Below are positions 1 to 9,108 of a stretch of DNA of 64,000 bases, one piece after another. A model generated the notes under the pieces. The model did not search any database. It had not been told where the DNA came from and was given only the letters and a program-made list of their open reading frames with translations. Every line of letters begins with the position of its first letter. Within the stretch, counting starts at the first letter, position 1. This stretch comes from Rhodobacteraceae bacterium Araon29. GTDB lineage: Bacteria > Pseudomonadota > Alphaproteobacteria > Rhodobacterales > Rhodobacteraceae. Made by a program: the position numbers and the translations under genes. The stretch spans positions 1,178,001 through 1,242,000 of the forward strand of contig CP046865.1 in assembly GCA_039640505.1 (NCBI GenBank). The letters run 5' to 3'.

Positions 1-54
1 TACGTCTAGCCACTCTTTAAGTGCCTGCAGGGCAGCTGGCGCAATGGATATCAT
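1..54 (-). CDS. xerC: Tyrosine recombinase XerC-like, N-terminal fragment (cut by window edge)
   Basis: Only the first 18 codons are in the window. The ATG (54-52) overlaps the stop codon of the DUF484 gene in an ATGA arrangement, so the two are translationally coupled. The visible N-terminus (MISIAPAALQALKEWLDV) fits the start of the SAM-like N-terminal domain of XerC recombinases. A xerC gene downstream of fsa and DUF484 is the usual order in Rhodobacteraceae. The catalytic domain is outside the window, so the name rests mainly on context. Confidence 0.6.
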   Translation of the reverse strand, partial: MISIAPAALQALKEWLDV

Positions 55-764
55 GCCAGCCAGCGCCGCATTACCCGCTCGAACACGCCGCCGAAAAATG
101 CCAGCAGATCGGTGCCATGTTGCGGCGTGAATTGATGCAGGTCATCAGATCCCATAAGCAGCAGGCCGGGCAGCTTACCGCGTCCAAAATCCAGTCTTAG
201 TGCCGCTTCAGAGCGCAGGAATTCGGCGGCATCGCCATAAACCTGTTCTGCGCCATATTGAATTTTTCGCAACGTTACATCCCGCGCTAAAGTATTTTTC
301 CCTTGGGTCAGATAGGCCTCGATGAACCCGGGAATTGCAACGGTAATGGCGTCGTTAAAATCTCCAAAGACATGGTTTGAATTTCTATCTGTCTGGCGGG
401 TTTCAAGCACCAGTTTGATAGATTGGACACGTAAAATGTCTGCAACGTCACCTTGAAGGTCACTGAGAAACTGTTGGAAGTCTACAGCATCCATCATGCG
501 CAAAATGGCCCGTTGAACTTGATTGATGCCAGACAGGCTTTCATAAGAGGCGGCAATCACACTTCGGTGCAACTCTTCTAGCCGATCAAGCCGGGTTTCC
601 AAACGGTCCATTGCGATCCCTCTAAGATCAACAATGTTGCCCCCCAGCGATTGACTGTTGGCGTCAATCAAAGCCTGCATCAAATCTTGATCATCCAGAA
701 TAACGTCCGGCCGGGCTATGATCTTGTCGCGCAGGGCGCTGTCAATTTTGGGCGGTGTTGTCAT
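51..764 (-). CDS. DUF484 family protein
   Basis: This 237-residue soluble protein matches the DUF484 family: an N-terminal helical part rich in Leu, Arg and Glu (residues about 25-75, likely coiled coil), then a GAF-like alpha/beta part (about 90-235). The biochemical role is not known. In many proteobacteria the gene lies directly before xerC, as here, which hints at a role linked to chromosome-dimer resolution; that link is inference. It lies 43 bp downstream of the transaldolase-like gene on the same strand and overlaps the xerC start by 4 bp. Confidence 0.8.
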   Translation of the reverse strand: MTTPPKIDSALRDKIIARPDVILDDQDLMQALIDANSQSLGGNIVDLRGIAMDRLETRLDRLEELHRSVIAASYESLSGINQVQRAILRMMDAVDFQQFLSDLQGDVADILRVQSIKLVLETRQTDRNSNHVFGDFNDAITVAIPGFIEAYLTQGKNTLARDVTLRKIQYGAEQVYGDAAEFLRSEAALRLDFGRGKLPGLLLMGSDDLHQFTPQHGTDLLAFFGGVFERVMRRWLA

Positions 765-807
765 CTGTCGGCCCCTCTATCAAAGATATATGAGGCTTTA
801 TACAGAT

Positions 808-1461
808 TTACAGAATTTTTTGCCCAGTTTTTTCAATATCTGCCAAAAATGCCGCCAAACCCTTGTCTGTAAGGGGGTGGTTGGCCAAGCTTTTGATCAC
901 AGCTGGAGGTGCTGTCATGACATCCGCGCCAATACGCGCGCTTTCCAAAACATGGTTTGCTGTGCGGATAGAAGCCGCGAGGATTTGAGTTTCAAAGCCA
1001 TAATTGTCGTAAATCACCCTGATATCCTCGATCAGGTCCATACCATCAAGGTTGATGTCATCCAGCCGGCCAATGAAAGGCGAAATAAAGGTTGCTCCGG
1101 CTTTGGCAGCCAACAGCGCTTGATTGGCGGAAAAGCAAAGGGTAACATTTACCATTTGTCCCCCGCCAGACAGCACTTTACAGGCTTTCAACCCATCCCA
1201 AGTAAGCGGCACTTTAACAGCAATATTATCCGCAATTTCACCAAGCTTACGGCCCTCTGCGATCATCTTGTCGGCTTCTGTTGCCGTAACCTCTGCGCTG
1301 ACGGGGCCCGAAACGATGCTGCAAATTTCTTTGGTAACTTCGACAATGTCGCGGCCAGATTTTTTAATCAAAGACGGGTTGGTGGTGACCCCATCAACCA
1401 TGCCTAAATCATTAAGTTCTGCAATTTGGTCAATTTCAGCGCTATCTACAAAAAATTTCAT
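808..1461 (-). CDS. fsa: Transaldolase-like fructose-6-phosphate aldolase (TalC/MipB family)
   Basis: This 217-residue protein has the compact single-domain length of the TalC/FSA subfamily of class I aldolases. The start ([13 protein letters not shown]) and the GVTTNPSL motif near residue 24 are typical. The Schiff-base lysine is in the NIAVKVPLT stretch (about residue 85). It should act in the cytoplasm, either as a transaldolase in the pentose-phosphate pathway or as a fructose-6-phosphate aldolase; sequence alone does not separate these. It heads the fsa-DUF484-xerC set and is divergent from priA. Confidence 0.88.
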   Translation of the reverse strand: MKFFVDSAEIDQIAELNDLGMVDGVTTNPSLIKKSGRDIVEVTKEICSIVSGPVSAEVTATEADKMIAEGRKLGEIADNIAVKVPLTWDGLKACKVLSGGGQMVNVTLCFSANQALLAAKAGATFISPFIGRLDDINLDGMDLIEDIRVIYDNYGFETQILAASIRTANHVLESARIGADVMTAPPAVIKSLANHPLTDKGLAAFLADIEKTGQKIL

Positions 1462-1549
1462 GACTTTGATCCTCTAATGGGTTGGCCTAAGGTTGCTGTG
1501 GCTTTACTGCAAGTTCAGCCTTTGGAAAACCCCCAACGCGGAGCAAAGC

Positions 1550-3745
1550 GTGCAACAAGCTGCTTTTTTTCGACAAGACGATCTAATTTCGGTGATCACT
1601 ACCCAGCCGATCGAGCGGGCCTTGGATTATCGTGCGCCCGAAGGTGGGTGTTTCGATGGCGCCTTTGTCGAGGTGCCGCTCGGACCGCGTAAGGTATTGG
1701 GGGTGGTTTGGGGGTCTGGGCAAGGCGGGTACGATGCGGCTAAAATCCGGCCGGTTCTGCGTGTGCTAGATGTGGCACCGATGACATCTGAAATGAAGTT
1801 TTTTTTACAGCGCGCCGCAGATTACACCGTGACCCCCTTTTCTGCGATGCTACGCTTGGCCACCCGTGCGCCGGGGTTAAGCGATCCGCCTTCAATGCGC
1901 AAAATCTACTATCCAGGGGACACCACGACGATTAAAAAGACCAAAGCCCGAGAACGTGTTTTGGATGTTTTTGACATCTACGGTGGGGCTGGCTTTACGC
2001 TAAAAGAGCTTGCGGGGCTAGCGGGGGTGTCCACTTCGGTGATCAAGGGGATGCTGCCATCTGGTGCCGTTGTCGAAAAAGCATCGCCGCGTGATCGCCC
2101 GTTTGAACGTCTAAATCCGGATAAAACTGGCAAAACTCTCACTGAGGCGCAAGCAACAGCAGTGGAACACTTGCGCGCGCTTATAACAGAGGACGCGTAT
2201 AGCACCGCTTTGCTACGCGGTGTCACGGGATCAGGCAAAACTGAAGTCTATCTCGAAGGGGTTGCACAAACCCTGCGCCAAGGCCGGCAGGCCCTCGTTT
2301 TGCTGCCCGAAATTGCTTTGACAGGTGAGTTTTTGCAGCGTGTTGAAAGCCGCTTTGGCGTGCGGCCGGCAGAATGGCATTCGGGCGTGACGATGACCGA
2401 ACGCCGCCGCATCTGGAAAATGGTGGGACAAGGGCAGGCAGAACTGGTGGTCGGCGCCCGCTCGGCGCTGTTTTTACCGTTTCGCAGTCTTGGATTGATT
2501 GTTGTCGATGAAGAACACGATAGCTCGTACAAACAGCAAGATGGGGTTCGGTACCACGCCCGTGATATGGCGGTTTTACGAGCTTCGATTGCGGGCGCGA
2601 AAGTGGTGTTGGCCTCGGCCACGCCAAGCTTGGAAAGCTGGACCAATGCGGGGGCGGGAAAGTATCACCGAATTGATTTAACTGACCGCTTTGGACCGTC
2701 TATTTTGCCAACGATTGAGACCATCGACATGCGGTCGGAAAATTTGCCTTCGACGCGCTGGATATCGGATACTTTGGCAGCGCGGGTGCAGACGCGGCTA
2801 GAGCGCTCAGAGCAAGTGCTTTTGTTTCTTAATCGCCGCGGCTATGCCCCGATCACTTTGTGCCGTGCTTGCGGAACGCAAATCGAATGTGAGCAATGTG
2901 ATGCGCGAATGGTTGAACACCGGTTTTTAAATCGTTTGGTGTGCCACCAATGTGGTAACAGTCAGGCCAAACCGACAAGCTGTCCGTCCTGCCATGCAGA
3001 AGACAAGCTTGCCGCCGTTGGTCCGGGGGTCGAGCGGCTTGCGGAAGAGACAGCAGAGCTGTTTCCACAGGCTCGGGTTGTGACCCTTTCGTCGGATATG
3101 TTTGGCACTGCGCGGGCGCTCAAAGAACAGATTAAAGAAATAGCGGAGGGTGCCGCAGATATTATTATTGGCACCCAACTGGTGGCCAAAGGCCATAATT
3201 TCCCGAAATTGACACTGGTGGGCGTGATTGATGCAGATCTAGGCCTGCACGGATCTGATTTGCGTGCGGCAGAGCGAACATTTCAGCTGATGCGGCAGGT
3301 GGCTGGTCGCGCCGGACGGGCGGACAAACCGGGCGTTGCGCTGTTGCAGACCCATCAGCCTGAGCATCCGGTTATAACGAGCATCTTGAGCGGCGATGAA
3401 GAAGAGTTCTGGGATGCCGAGGCGCAGGCGCGCCAAGACGCCGCTGCACCCCCCTTTGGGCGGATGGTTGGTATCATTATCAGCGCCTCTAGCCCTGAAG
3501 CGGCCTTTGAGTTCGGCGCGCGTCTTGCGCAAAATTCCCAACCGCTTCAGGCCATTGGCGCGCAGGTTTTTGGGCCAGCTTCAGCACCAATTGCGCGCAT
3601 CCGAGGCCGCCACCGGGTTCGGCTTTTGATTAAATGTGATAAGGCAGCGCCGGTTCAGGCAGCTGTTCGCCAGTGGTTGCAAGCCCTTGCACCCAAAGGG
3701 GATCTACGACTTGCGGTGGATATTGATCCGCAGAGCTTTCTATAA
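1550..3745 (+). CDS. priA: Primosomal protein N' (replication restart helicase PriA)
   Basis: PriA is a 3'-5' DNA helicase that reloads the replisome at stalled forks. I place the start at GTG 1550 because GGAG sits 6 nt upstream and the conserved 3'-binding domain (TTQPIERALDYRAPEGG) begins about 16 codons later; an in-frame start at 1493 adds 19 unlikely residues. This gives 731 residues. Walker A (GVTGSGKT) is near residue 224 and the DEEH box near 319. A zinc-binding cysteine cluster (CRACG, CEQCD, CHQCG, CPSCH) lies at about 437-485. It is divergent from fsa. Confidence 0.93.
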   Translation: MQQAAFFRQDDLISVITTQPIERALDYRAPEGGCFDGAFVEVPLGPRKVLGVVWGSGQGGYDAAKIRPVLRVLDVAPMTSEMKFFLQRAADYTVTPFSAMLRLATRAPGLSDPPSMRKIYYPGDTTTIKKTKARERVLDVFDIYGGAGFTLKELAGLAGVSTSVIKGMLPSGAVVEKASPRDRPFERLNPDKTGKTLTEAQATAVEHLRALITEDAYSTALLRGVTGSGKTEVYLEGVAQTLRQGRQALVLLPEIALTGEFLQRVESRFGVRPAEWHSGVTMTERRRIWKMVGQGQAELVVGARSALFLPFRSLGLIVVDEEHDSSYKQQDGVRYHARDMAVLRASIAGAKVVLASATPSLESWTNAGAGKYHRIDLTDRFGPSILPTIETIDMRSENLPSTRWISDTLAARVQTRLERSEQVLLFLNRRGYAPITLCRACGTQIECEQCDARMVEHRFLNRLVCHQCGNSQAKPTSCPSCHAEDKLAAVGPGVERLAEETAELFPQARVVTLSSDMFGTARALKEQIKEIAEGAADIIIGTQLVAKGHNFPKLTLVGVIDADLGLHGSDLRAAERTFQLMRQVAGRAGRADKPGVALLQTHQPEHPVITSILSGDEEEFWDAEAQARQDAAAPPFGRMVGIIISASSPEAAFEFGARLAQNSQPLQAIGAQVFGPASAPIARIRGRHRVRLLIKCDKAAPVQAAVRQWLQALAPKGDLRLAVDIDPQSFL

Positions 3746-3855
3746 TCCTTTCGGGATTGAGCGCATATTCAGCATCATCGGGTGTTGAAAAATTATTGCG
3801 CTGCGTAAAGTTGATTTTGCTCGCCAAGGGTAAATAAAAATCCTAGATCACGTTT

Positions 3856-5073
3856 ATGAATTCCTCTTTTCCAGTATCTGAAGCTCAAAGCCTCGCCGCA
3901 TGGCGCCGTCCAACGGCTCTCTTGTTTGTCTTTGCGGCCGCAATGCCATTGTCTTTTGCAGTTTGGTCCGCGCTGCTGAACAATTTTGTCATTGAAGTGG
4001 TGAATTTCGATGGCTCTGACATTGGGCTGTTGCACACTGTGCGTGAAATTCCGGGATTTTTCGCGGTGGGTGTGATTGCCATCCTAGTGTTTATGCACGA
4101 ACAAATCCTTGGCTTGGTTTCGCTCGCCCTTCTGGGGGTTGCCACGGCCGTGACCGCATGGTTCCCAAGTATGGGCGGAATTTTAACCATCACCATGCTC
4201 AGTTCCATTGGTTTTCATTATTTCGAAACGGTCAATCAATCGCTTCAGTTACAATGGTTTACAAAAGAAGAGGCCCCGCGGCAGTTGGGAAAACTTTTGG
4301 CAGTTGGATCGGCCGCTTCTTTGGTGGCCTATGGGCTGATTGTCATCGGTTGGCGCACCTTGGACTTGTCGTTTCACGTAGTTTATCTTGTGTCTGGAGG
4401 TGCGACGGCGCTTATTGCCGTATTTTGTCTTGTCGCTTACCCAAGATTTGAAGCCCCGTCAGTTCAGATCAAAAAAATGATCCTCCGCAAGCGCTATTGG
4501 CTTTATTATTTATTGCAATTTATGGCCGGTGCACGGCGGCAAATTTTTGTTGTATTTGCCGGTTTCATGATGGTTGAAAGGTTTGGCTTTGAAGTACATG
4601 AGGTCACATCATTGTTTCTGCTCAACCTAGTTGTGACAATGTTTGCAGCACCAATTTTTGGTCGGGCGGTGGGACGGTTCGGGGAACGCAATGCATTGTG
4701 TTTTGAATATTTTGGTCTCGCTTGTGTATTTTTAGCCTACGGCGGAATATACTATTTTGGCTGGGGCGTAATTTTGGCGGCGTCGCTCTATATCATTGAC
4801 CATCTGTTCTTTTCGCTCGCATTGGCATTGAAAACCTACTTTCAAAAAATTGCCGATCCGCAAGATATCGCACCCACTGCGGCGGTTGCTTTTACCATCA
4901 ATCATATTGCAGCTGTTTTCCTTCCGGTTTTATTGGGCTACCTCTGGCTGGTATCGCCGGGGGCGGTATTTTTAATGGCCGCGGGGATTGCAGTTTTGTC
5001 TTTGCTGCTTGCCTTGCTGATCCCCCGACATCCTCAAAAGGGCCAAGAGACGATTTTTGCGCGTTCTCATTAG
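3856..5073 (+). CDS. MFS-type membrane transporter
   Basis: This 405-residue protein has about 12 predicted hydrophobic segments, as expected for the major facilitator superfamily. The conserved RxGxR-type loop expected between helices is only weakly visible, for example near GRAVGRFGERN (about residue 275). The substrate cannot be deduced. It is followed 27 bp later by a MATE transporter on the same strand, so the two may be co-transcribed and act in efflux. No strong ribosome-binding site precedes the ATG. Confidence 0.75.
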   Translation: MNSSFPVSEAQSLAAWRRPTALLFVFAAAMPLSFAVWSALLNNFVIEVVNFDGSDIGLLHTVREIPGFFAVGVIAILVFMHEQILGLVSLALLGVATAVTAWFPSMGGILTITMLSSIGFHYFETVNQSLQLQWFTKEEAPRQLGKLLAVGSAASLVAYGLIVIGWRTLDLSFHVVYLVSGGATALIAVFCLVAYPRFEAPSVQIKKMILRKRYWLYYLLQFMAGARRQIFVVFAGFMMVERFGFEVHEVTSLFLLNLVVTMFAAPIFGRAVGRFGERNALCFEYFGLACVFLAYGGIYYFGWGVILAASLYIIDHLFFSLALALKTYFQKIADPQDIAPTAAVAFTINHIAAVFLPVLLGYLWLVSPGAVFLMAAGIAVLSLLLALLIPRHPQKGQETIFARSH

Positions 5074-5100
5074 CAAACATTATAAATTGAAAGAAATATT

Positions 5101-6465
5101 ATGACGCAGTCTCAGGGTAGATTTTTAACTGGCTCAACTATGGGCCATGTGATGCGGATGACTCTGGCAGGGACAGCTGGTATCACATTTATGTTTTTGG
5201 TTGATGCGGCCAACTTACTTTGGATTTCGCAGCTCGGAGATGTGCAGCTCTTGGCCGCCATTGGATTTGCTTTTGCCATCCAGTTTTTTTCCATATCCTT
5301 TGGTTTGGGTTTGATGATCGCCGCCACGGCTATTGTGTCCAAGAGCATCGGTCAAAACCAATATGATCTAGCTCGCCAACAGGCAAGCTCGGCCATGATC
5401 CTAGCGTTTCTGGTGCAAGCGTTTGTTGCCTTTCTGATCCTCATCTATCGGCATGAAGTTGTTGCTTTAAGTGGCGCCGTAGGCGAAACGGCCGCCTTGA
5501 CCGAAAGATATCTGCTGCTCACTCTACCCACTTTGCCCATCATGGCCATTGGCCTTGTTGGGGGCGCAATTTTACGAGCAGAAGGAGATGCGCTGCGGGC
5601 GATGTTGGTCACCATGATTTCGGGCGGTGTTGCGATGCTGATTGATCCGGTTTTAATCATCACGCTTGATCTAAGGCTTGATGGCGCCGCTATGGCGCTG
5701 TGGATTTCTAGGGTGGCGATGGCCGGTCTCGCGCTCTGGTTTGTGATTGGAAAACACAACCTCATGGCGCGCCCTACCTTCAAGCAACTCAGAATGACGT
5801 CTGGTATATTTTTTGCCATTTCTATTCCAATTATTCTGACTCAATTGGCATCACCTGTTGCCAATTATTTGCTGACTAAAGTGATTTCCGATTTTGGTGA
5901 CAGTGCAGTAGCCGCTTGGGCGGTAATCAATAGACTTACCGTTGTGGCCTTTGGTGGCATATTCTCTCTTTCTGGTGCGGTGGGCGGCATTTTTGGTCAA
6001 AACTATGGAGCCCAGAAGTTTGACCGCTTGCGCTCGACCTATCGTAATGCGATTATATTTTGCGCCGGTTATACCATTCTAGCATGGGCCGTTTTGATGC
6101 TGGCGTCAGATATTATTACAGATATTTTTCGTCTTGATGCAACAGGCGCAGATATTTTGTGGACTTTCACCCATATTGGGGCCGCCGCCTTTATCTTTAC
6201 CGGATTGATGTTTGTGGCCAGTGCAGCGTTTAACAATATGGGAAAACCGGTGTGGTCAACAGCGCTCAATTGGTTGCGCGATGGTTTGCTTACATTGCCC
6301 GCCGCGCTTTGGCTGTCGGGGATATTTGCCGCCAGTGGTGTGATCTATGCGCAGGGGTTGGTGGCCTTTACTGTGGGTATATTGGCGACGCTTTGGGGGT
6401 TTCGGTTTATAAAATCAGCCCAGCAGAGCCGGTCAGAGGTTGACCCGAACACTTTGGAGGCATAA
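5101..6465 (+). CDS. MATE family efflux transporter
   Basis: This 454-residue protein shows the MATE (NorM/DinF) pattern: 12 hydrophobic segments in two similar halves, an early GTAGITFMFLVD segment, and the internal GAILRAEGD motif around residue 155, typical of the family. Such carriers export cationic drugs or metabolites using Na+ or H+. It is downstream of the MFS gene and 29 bp upstream of prmA. The exact substrate is unknown. Confidence 0.88.
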   Translation: MTQSQGRFLTGSTMGHVMRMTLAGTAGITFMFLVDAANLLWISQLGDVQLLAAIGFAFAIQFFSISFGLGLMIAATAIVSKSIGQNQYDLARQQASSAMILAFLVQAFVAFLILIYRHEVVALSGAVGETAALTERYLLLTLPTLPIMAIGLVGGAILRAEGDALRAMLVTMISGGVAMLIDPVLIITLDLRLDGAAMALWISRVAMAGLALWFVIGKHNLMARPTFKQLRMTSGIFFAISIPIILTQLASPVANYLLTKVISDFGDSAVAAWAVINRLTVVAFGGIFSLSGAVGGIFGQNYGAQKFDRLRSTYRNAIIFCAGYTILAWAVLMLASDIITDIFRLDATGADILWTFTHIGAAAFIFTGLMFVASAAFNNMGKPVWSTALNWLRDGLLTLPAALWLSGIFAASGVIYAQGLVAFTVGILATLWGFRFIKSAQQSRSEVDPNTLEA

Positions 6466-6494
6466 CGCAGCGCCAACATAACTCGGAGATTTAA

Positions 6495-7367
6495 ATGCCC
6501 ACTTTTACTGCTTTGACAACTCTGTCGGAAAAGCAATCAGCCCAAGCCCTTGGCGCAGCAATGGAACGTCTTGATCCTGAGCCAATGGGGGTTGGGGTAT
6601 TTGAGATGGAAGATGGATCGGGATTATGGGAAGTCGGCGGCTATTTTACACAAGCCCCTGATGATACTGCGCTAGCAATCCTGGCTGCTGCATTTGATGC
6701 GGCCCCTTTTGCTGTCTCAAAATTGCCGGAAACTGATTGGGTGGCTAAAGTCAAACGCGAATTGAAACCCGTTAAGGCGGGACGGTTCTTCGTCTATGGC
6801 AGTCATGATGCAGATCAGGTTCCAGCGGATAGTATTGCACTTTTAATTGAGGCCGCAATGGCTTTTGGAACTGGACATCATGGCACGACCTTGGGCTGTT
6901 TGCGGGCTTTGGACCGACTGGCCGAGACCGGATTTGAAGGCCGAAACGTGATTGACGTTGGATGCGGGACAGCGGTTTTAGCGATGGCGGCAGCTTCGAT
7001 CTGGTCGTCGCCTGTGCTGGCCAGCGACATTGACCAAGTCGCGGTGGACGTGGCGCGCGCTAATGTTGTGTCCAATCAATTGGAGGGGTGTGTTACGTGC
7101 CTTGAGGCCGCTGGCTTTGATCACCTCGATTTATCCGCGTCAGCGCCCTTTGATCTGGTCTTTGCCAATATTTTGAAAGGCCCGTTGATTGATCTGGCTC
7201 CGGCCATGGCATCCCATATTATGGATCAAGGATATGCGATTTTATCAGGTATCCTGACCGAACAGGCAGATCAGGTGACGTCGTGTTACGCCGAGGTGGG
7301 CTTTGAACTTTTGCACCGCGAAGATATTGGCGAGTGGTCAACGCTCACCTTGCGCAAATCGCAATAA
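6495..7367 (+). CDS. prmA: Ribosomal protein L11 methyltransferase
   Basis: PrmA trimethylates ribosomal protein L11 with S-adenosylmethionine. The 290-residue protein has the family features in order: an N-terminal ferredoxin-like substrate domain, the AFGTGHHGTT motif (about residue 123), the SAM-binding VIDVGCGTAVLAM motif (about 154), and NILKGPL near 222, equivalent to the family's NILAxPL. GGAG lies upstream of the ATG. It ends one turn before a terminator that serves the convergent DUF1127 gene. Confidence 0.93.
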   Translation: MPTFTALTTLSEKQSAQALGAAMERLDPEPMGVGVFEMEDGSGLWEVGGYFTQAPDDTALAILAAAFDAAPFAVSKLPETDWVAKVKRELKPVKAGRFFVYGSHDADQVPADSIALLIEAAMAFGTGHHGTTLGCLRALDRLAETGFEGRNVIDVGCGTAVLAMAAASIWSSPVLASDIDQVAVDVARANVVSNQLEGCVTCLEAAGFDHLDLSASAPFDLVFANILKGPLIDLAPAMASHIMDQGYAILSGILTEQADQVTSCYAEVGFELLHREDIGEWSTLTLRKSQ

Positions 7368-7397
7368 AAAAGGGCACTATGGAAAACCATAGCACCC
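7366..7397 (-). terminator. Intrinsic terminator of the DUF1127 gene
   Basis: On the minus strand, GGGTGCTATGG (7397-7387) can pair with CCATAGTGCCC (7382-7372) around a TTTT loop. This gives an 11-bp stem with two G-T pairs, followed by six T residues (7371-7366). It is a textbook rho-independent terminator for the minus-strand gene ending at 7426. The plus strand lacks a T-run, so it is probably weak for prmA. Confidence 0.8.
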
Positions 7398-7425
7398 ATA
7401 ACCGACAGGGAGAAAAGTCGGGCAA

Positions 7426-7632
7426 TCAGCGTCCGAGGGGCAAACGCGTGAAATTGTCGATGTCACCGCGGCATAGCCCGATGTCTTCAAGTTGCCGGTC
7501 AGATAACCGAGATAGGCTCGTACGGGTCAAACGGCGATCATTCCAATTGTTAATGGCGGCAAAGACATTGGTGAAAAGTGCTGATCTTTTGCCTGAGCTG
7601 CGCGCTAAGTCGCTAGTGCTTACTACTGACAT
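7426..7632 (-). CDS. DUF1127 small basic protein
   Basis: This 68-residue protein carries the DUF1127 motif in its C-terminal half: WNDRRLTRTSLSRLSDRQLEDIGLCRGDI, with the invariant Leu-xx-Leu-xx-xx-Leu-x-DIGL pattern. Family members are arginine-rich and often stress-induced; in some alphaproteobacteria they affect RNA turnover or phosphate/carbon metabolism, but the function here is unknown. The ATG is preceded by AAAGGAC, and the leader resembles that of the second DUF1127 gene (44868-45089). It is monocistronic with its own terminator. Confidence 0.88.
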   Translation of the reverse strand: MSVVSTSDLARSSGKRSALFTNVFAAINNWNDRRLTRTSLSRLSDRQLEDIGLCRGDIDNFTRLPLGR

Positions 7633-7864
7633 AATTAAAGTCCTTTAAAAGAGGGGTTCCTTAGGCCCACTTAGGCTCGAAACCCTGTCAGCACAATCAT
7701 CGTTTTTGCATGTCCTCTATGCTTTTTCTGCATGGCTTAAACGCGACTGGAAACAGGTGTGAATGAGCGCCTTTTGCCGCCGTATGTCTTACTAGGTTTT
7801 TGACGCTCGTGGGTCTTGCTTGAAGTGGCCAATAACCTGCACAAGTATTTTGTGATTGGCATTT

Positions 7865-7879
7865 GTTCACGTTTCGTGC
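7865..7879 (+). promoter_or_regulatory. Candidate LexA (SOS) box upstream of ruvCAB
   Basis: GTTC (7865-7868), seven bases, then GTGC (7876-7879) matches the alphaproteobacterial LexA consensus GTTC-N7-GTTC with one mismatch. It ends 42 bp upstream of the ruvC ATG. SOS control of ruv genes is known in several bacteria. One mismatch in an 8-base motif is weak evidence by itself. Confidence 0.4.
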
Positions 7880-7921
7880 TAATTGTTGCGAATAACAAGA
7901 TATAAAAAAAGGGCAGTGAGC

Positions 7922-8428
7922 ATGCGGGTACTCGGGGTTGACCCAGGTTTACGCAATATGGGCTGGGGGATCATCGAGGTCTCAGGCAGCCGGATTGCCC
8001 ATGTAGCGAATGGAATATGTCATTCCAGCGGTGAAGATTTGGCCATGCGTTTGCTATCTTTGCATCATCAACTCACGGATGTGGTGTCAAAGTGGGCACC
8101 CGAAACAGCAGCTGTCGAGCAAACCTTTGTCAACAAAGACGCTGTGGCCACGCTAAAGCTGGGGCAGGCGCGGGCGGTGGCGCTTTTGGTGCCTGCTCAG
8201 GCGGGGCTGCTGGTGGCGGAATATGCCCCCAACAAAGTGAAAAAAACTGTGGTTGGTGTCGGCCATGCGGATAAGCAGCAAATTGACCATATGGTGCGCC
8301 TTCAATTACCCGGGGTTGAGATCAAGGGCGCCGACGCCGCAGATGCTTTGGCCATTGCGCTGTGCCATGCCCATTATGCGCGATCATCGGACCGGTTGTC
8401 GCGGGCAATAGCAGGGGCTGTGGCATGA
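7922..8428 (+). CDS. ruvC: Crossover junction endodeoxyribonuclease RuvC
   Basis: RuvC resolves Holliday junctions by symmetrical nicking. From ATG 7922 the protein has 168 residues, the family's usual size; an upstream in-frame start at 7883 would add 13 atypical residues before MRVLGVDPG. The catalytic acidic residues appear as D7 in [11 protein letters not shown], the Glu of AAVEQTF (about 68) and the C-terminal Asp pair in [17 protein letters not shown]. Its stop overlaps the ruvA start (ATGA), so ruvCAB form one operon. Confidence 0.95.
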   Translation: MRVLGVDPGLRNMGWGIIEVSGSRIAHVANGICHSSGEDLAMRLLSLHHQLTDVVSKWAPETAAVEQTFVNKDAVATLKLGQARAVALLVPAQAGLLVAEYAPNKVKKTVVGVGHADKQQIDHMVRLQLPGVEIKGADAADALAIALCHAHYARSSDRLSRAIAGAVA

Positions 8429-9105
8429 TTGGAAAGCTGTCGGGCCGCATTGAGTATAAATCTGATGACCATCTTCTTTTGGATGTTCGCGGCGTGGGGT
8501 ACATCGTTTTTTGTTCGGATCGGACCCTCATGGCGCTGCCCGGAGTTGGTGAGTTTACCGCGCTTTATACGGATTTGGTGGTGCGCGAAGATTTAATGCA
8601 ATTGTTTGGGTTTCTGACGCTGGTGGAAAAAGAATGGCACCGGCTTTTGCTGTCAGTCCAAGGGGTTGGGGCAAAAGCATCACTGGCAATTCTAGGGGCC
8701 TTGGGACCAGACGGTGTCAGCAAAGCGATTGCGCTGGGCGATTGGACATCGGTGAAAGCGGCCAAGGGCATCGGGCCGAAAACTGCTCAGCGTGTGGTTA
8801 ATGAGTTAAAAGACAAAGCCCCCAAAGTGATGGCGATGGCCGGAAATGTACCGGCGGCCATTGATCACCCATCTGATCCAGATGCCGTTGTAGAGCCAAT
8901 CGCTGCTGCAAAGCCTGATGCGCCAACAGCAGCCGCAATGGGCAATCCGGCGGCGCAAGCCGAAGCCTTGTCCGCTTTGAGTAACCTCGGGTATGGCCCG
9001 GGCGAGGCGGCCTCGGCGGTGGCGCAGGCTATGGCTGACGGCAATGATGGCGAAACAGCTGCATTGATCCGCGCGGCCTTGAAACTTTTGGCACCGAAAG
9101 GCTAG
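8425..9105 (+). CDS. ruvA: Holliday junction branch migration protein RuvA
   Basis: RuvA tetramers bind the four-way junction and load RuvB. I use ATG 8425 because [12 protein letters not shown] is the canonical N-terminus and the ATG overlaps the ruvC stop; an ORF opening at 8362 is not needed. This gives 226 residues. The OB fold (1-65), the helix-hairpin-helix pair ([17 protein letters not shown] and [13 protein letters not shown]), an Ala-rich linker (about 145-180) and the C-terminal RuvB-binding domain follow in order. Confidence 0.95.
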   Translation: MIGKLSGRIEYKSDDHLLLDVRGVGYIVFCSDRTLMALPGVGEFTALYTDLVVREDLMQLFGFLTLVEKEWHRLLLSVQGVGAKASLAILGALGPDGVSKAIALGDWTSVKAAKGIGPKTAQRVVNELKDKAPKVMAMAGNVPAAIDHPSDPDAVVEPIAAAKPDAPTAAAMGNPAAQAEALSALSNLGYGPGEAASAVAQAMADGNDGETAALIRAALKLLAPKG

Positions 9106-9108
9106 GGC

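Noticed and set aside
718-1407. Long plus-strand ORF of 229 codons across the fsa and DUF484 region
   Set aside because: It lies opposite two well-supported genes, has no recognisable motif and no ribosome-binding site, so it is a shadow frame.
1592-1599. GTGATCAC inside priA (also one copy in sucD near 27934 and one in lysR near 45371)
   Set aside because: These are single copies within coding sequence without a partner at 20-21 bp, so I do not count them with the twin sites.
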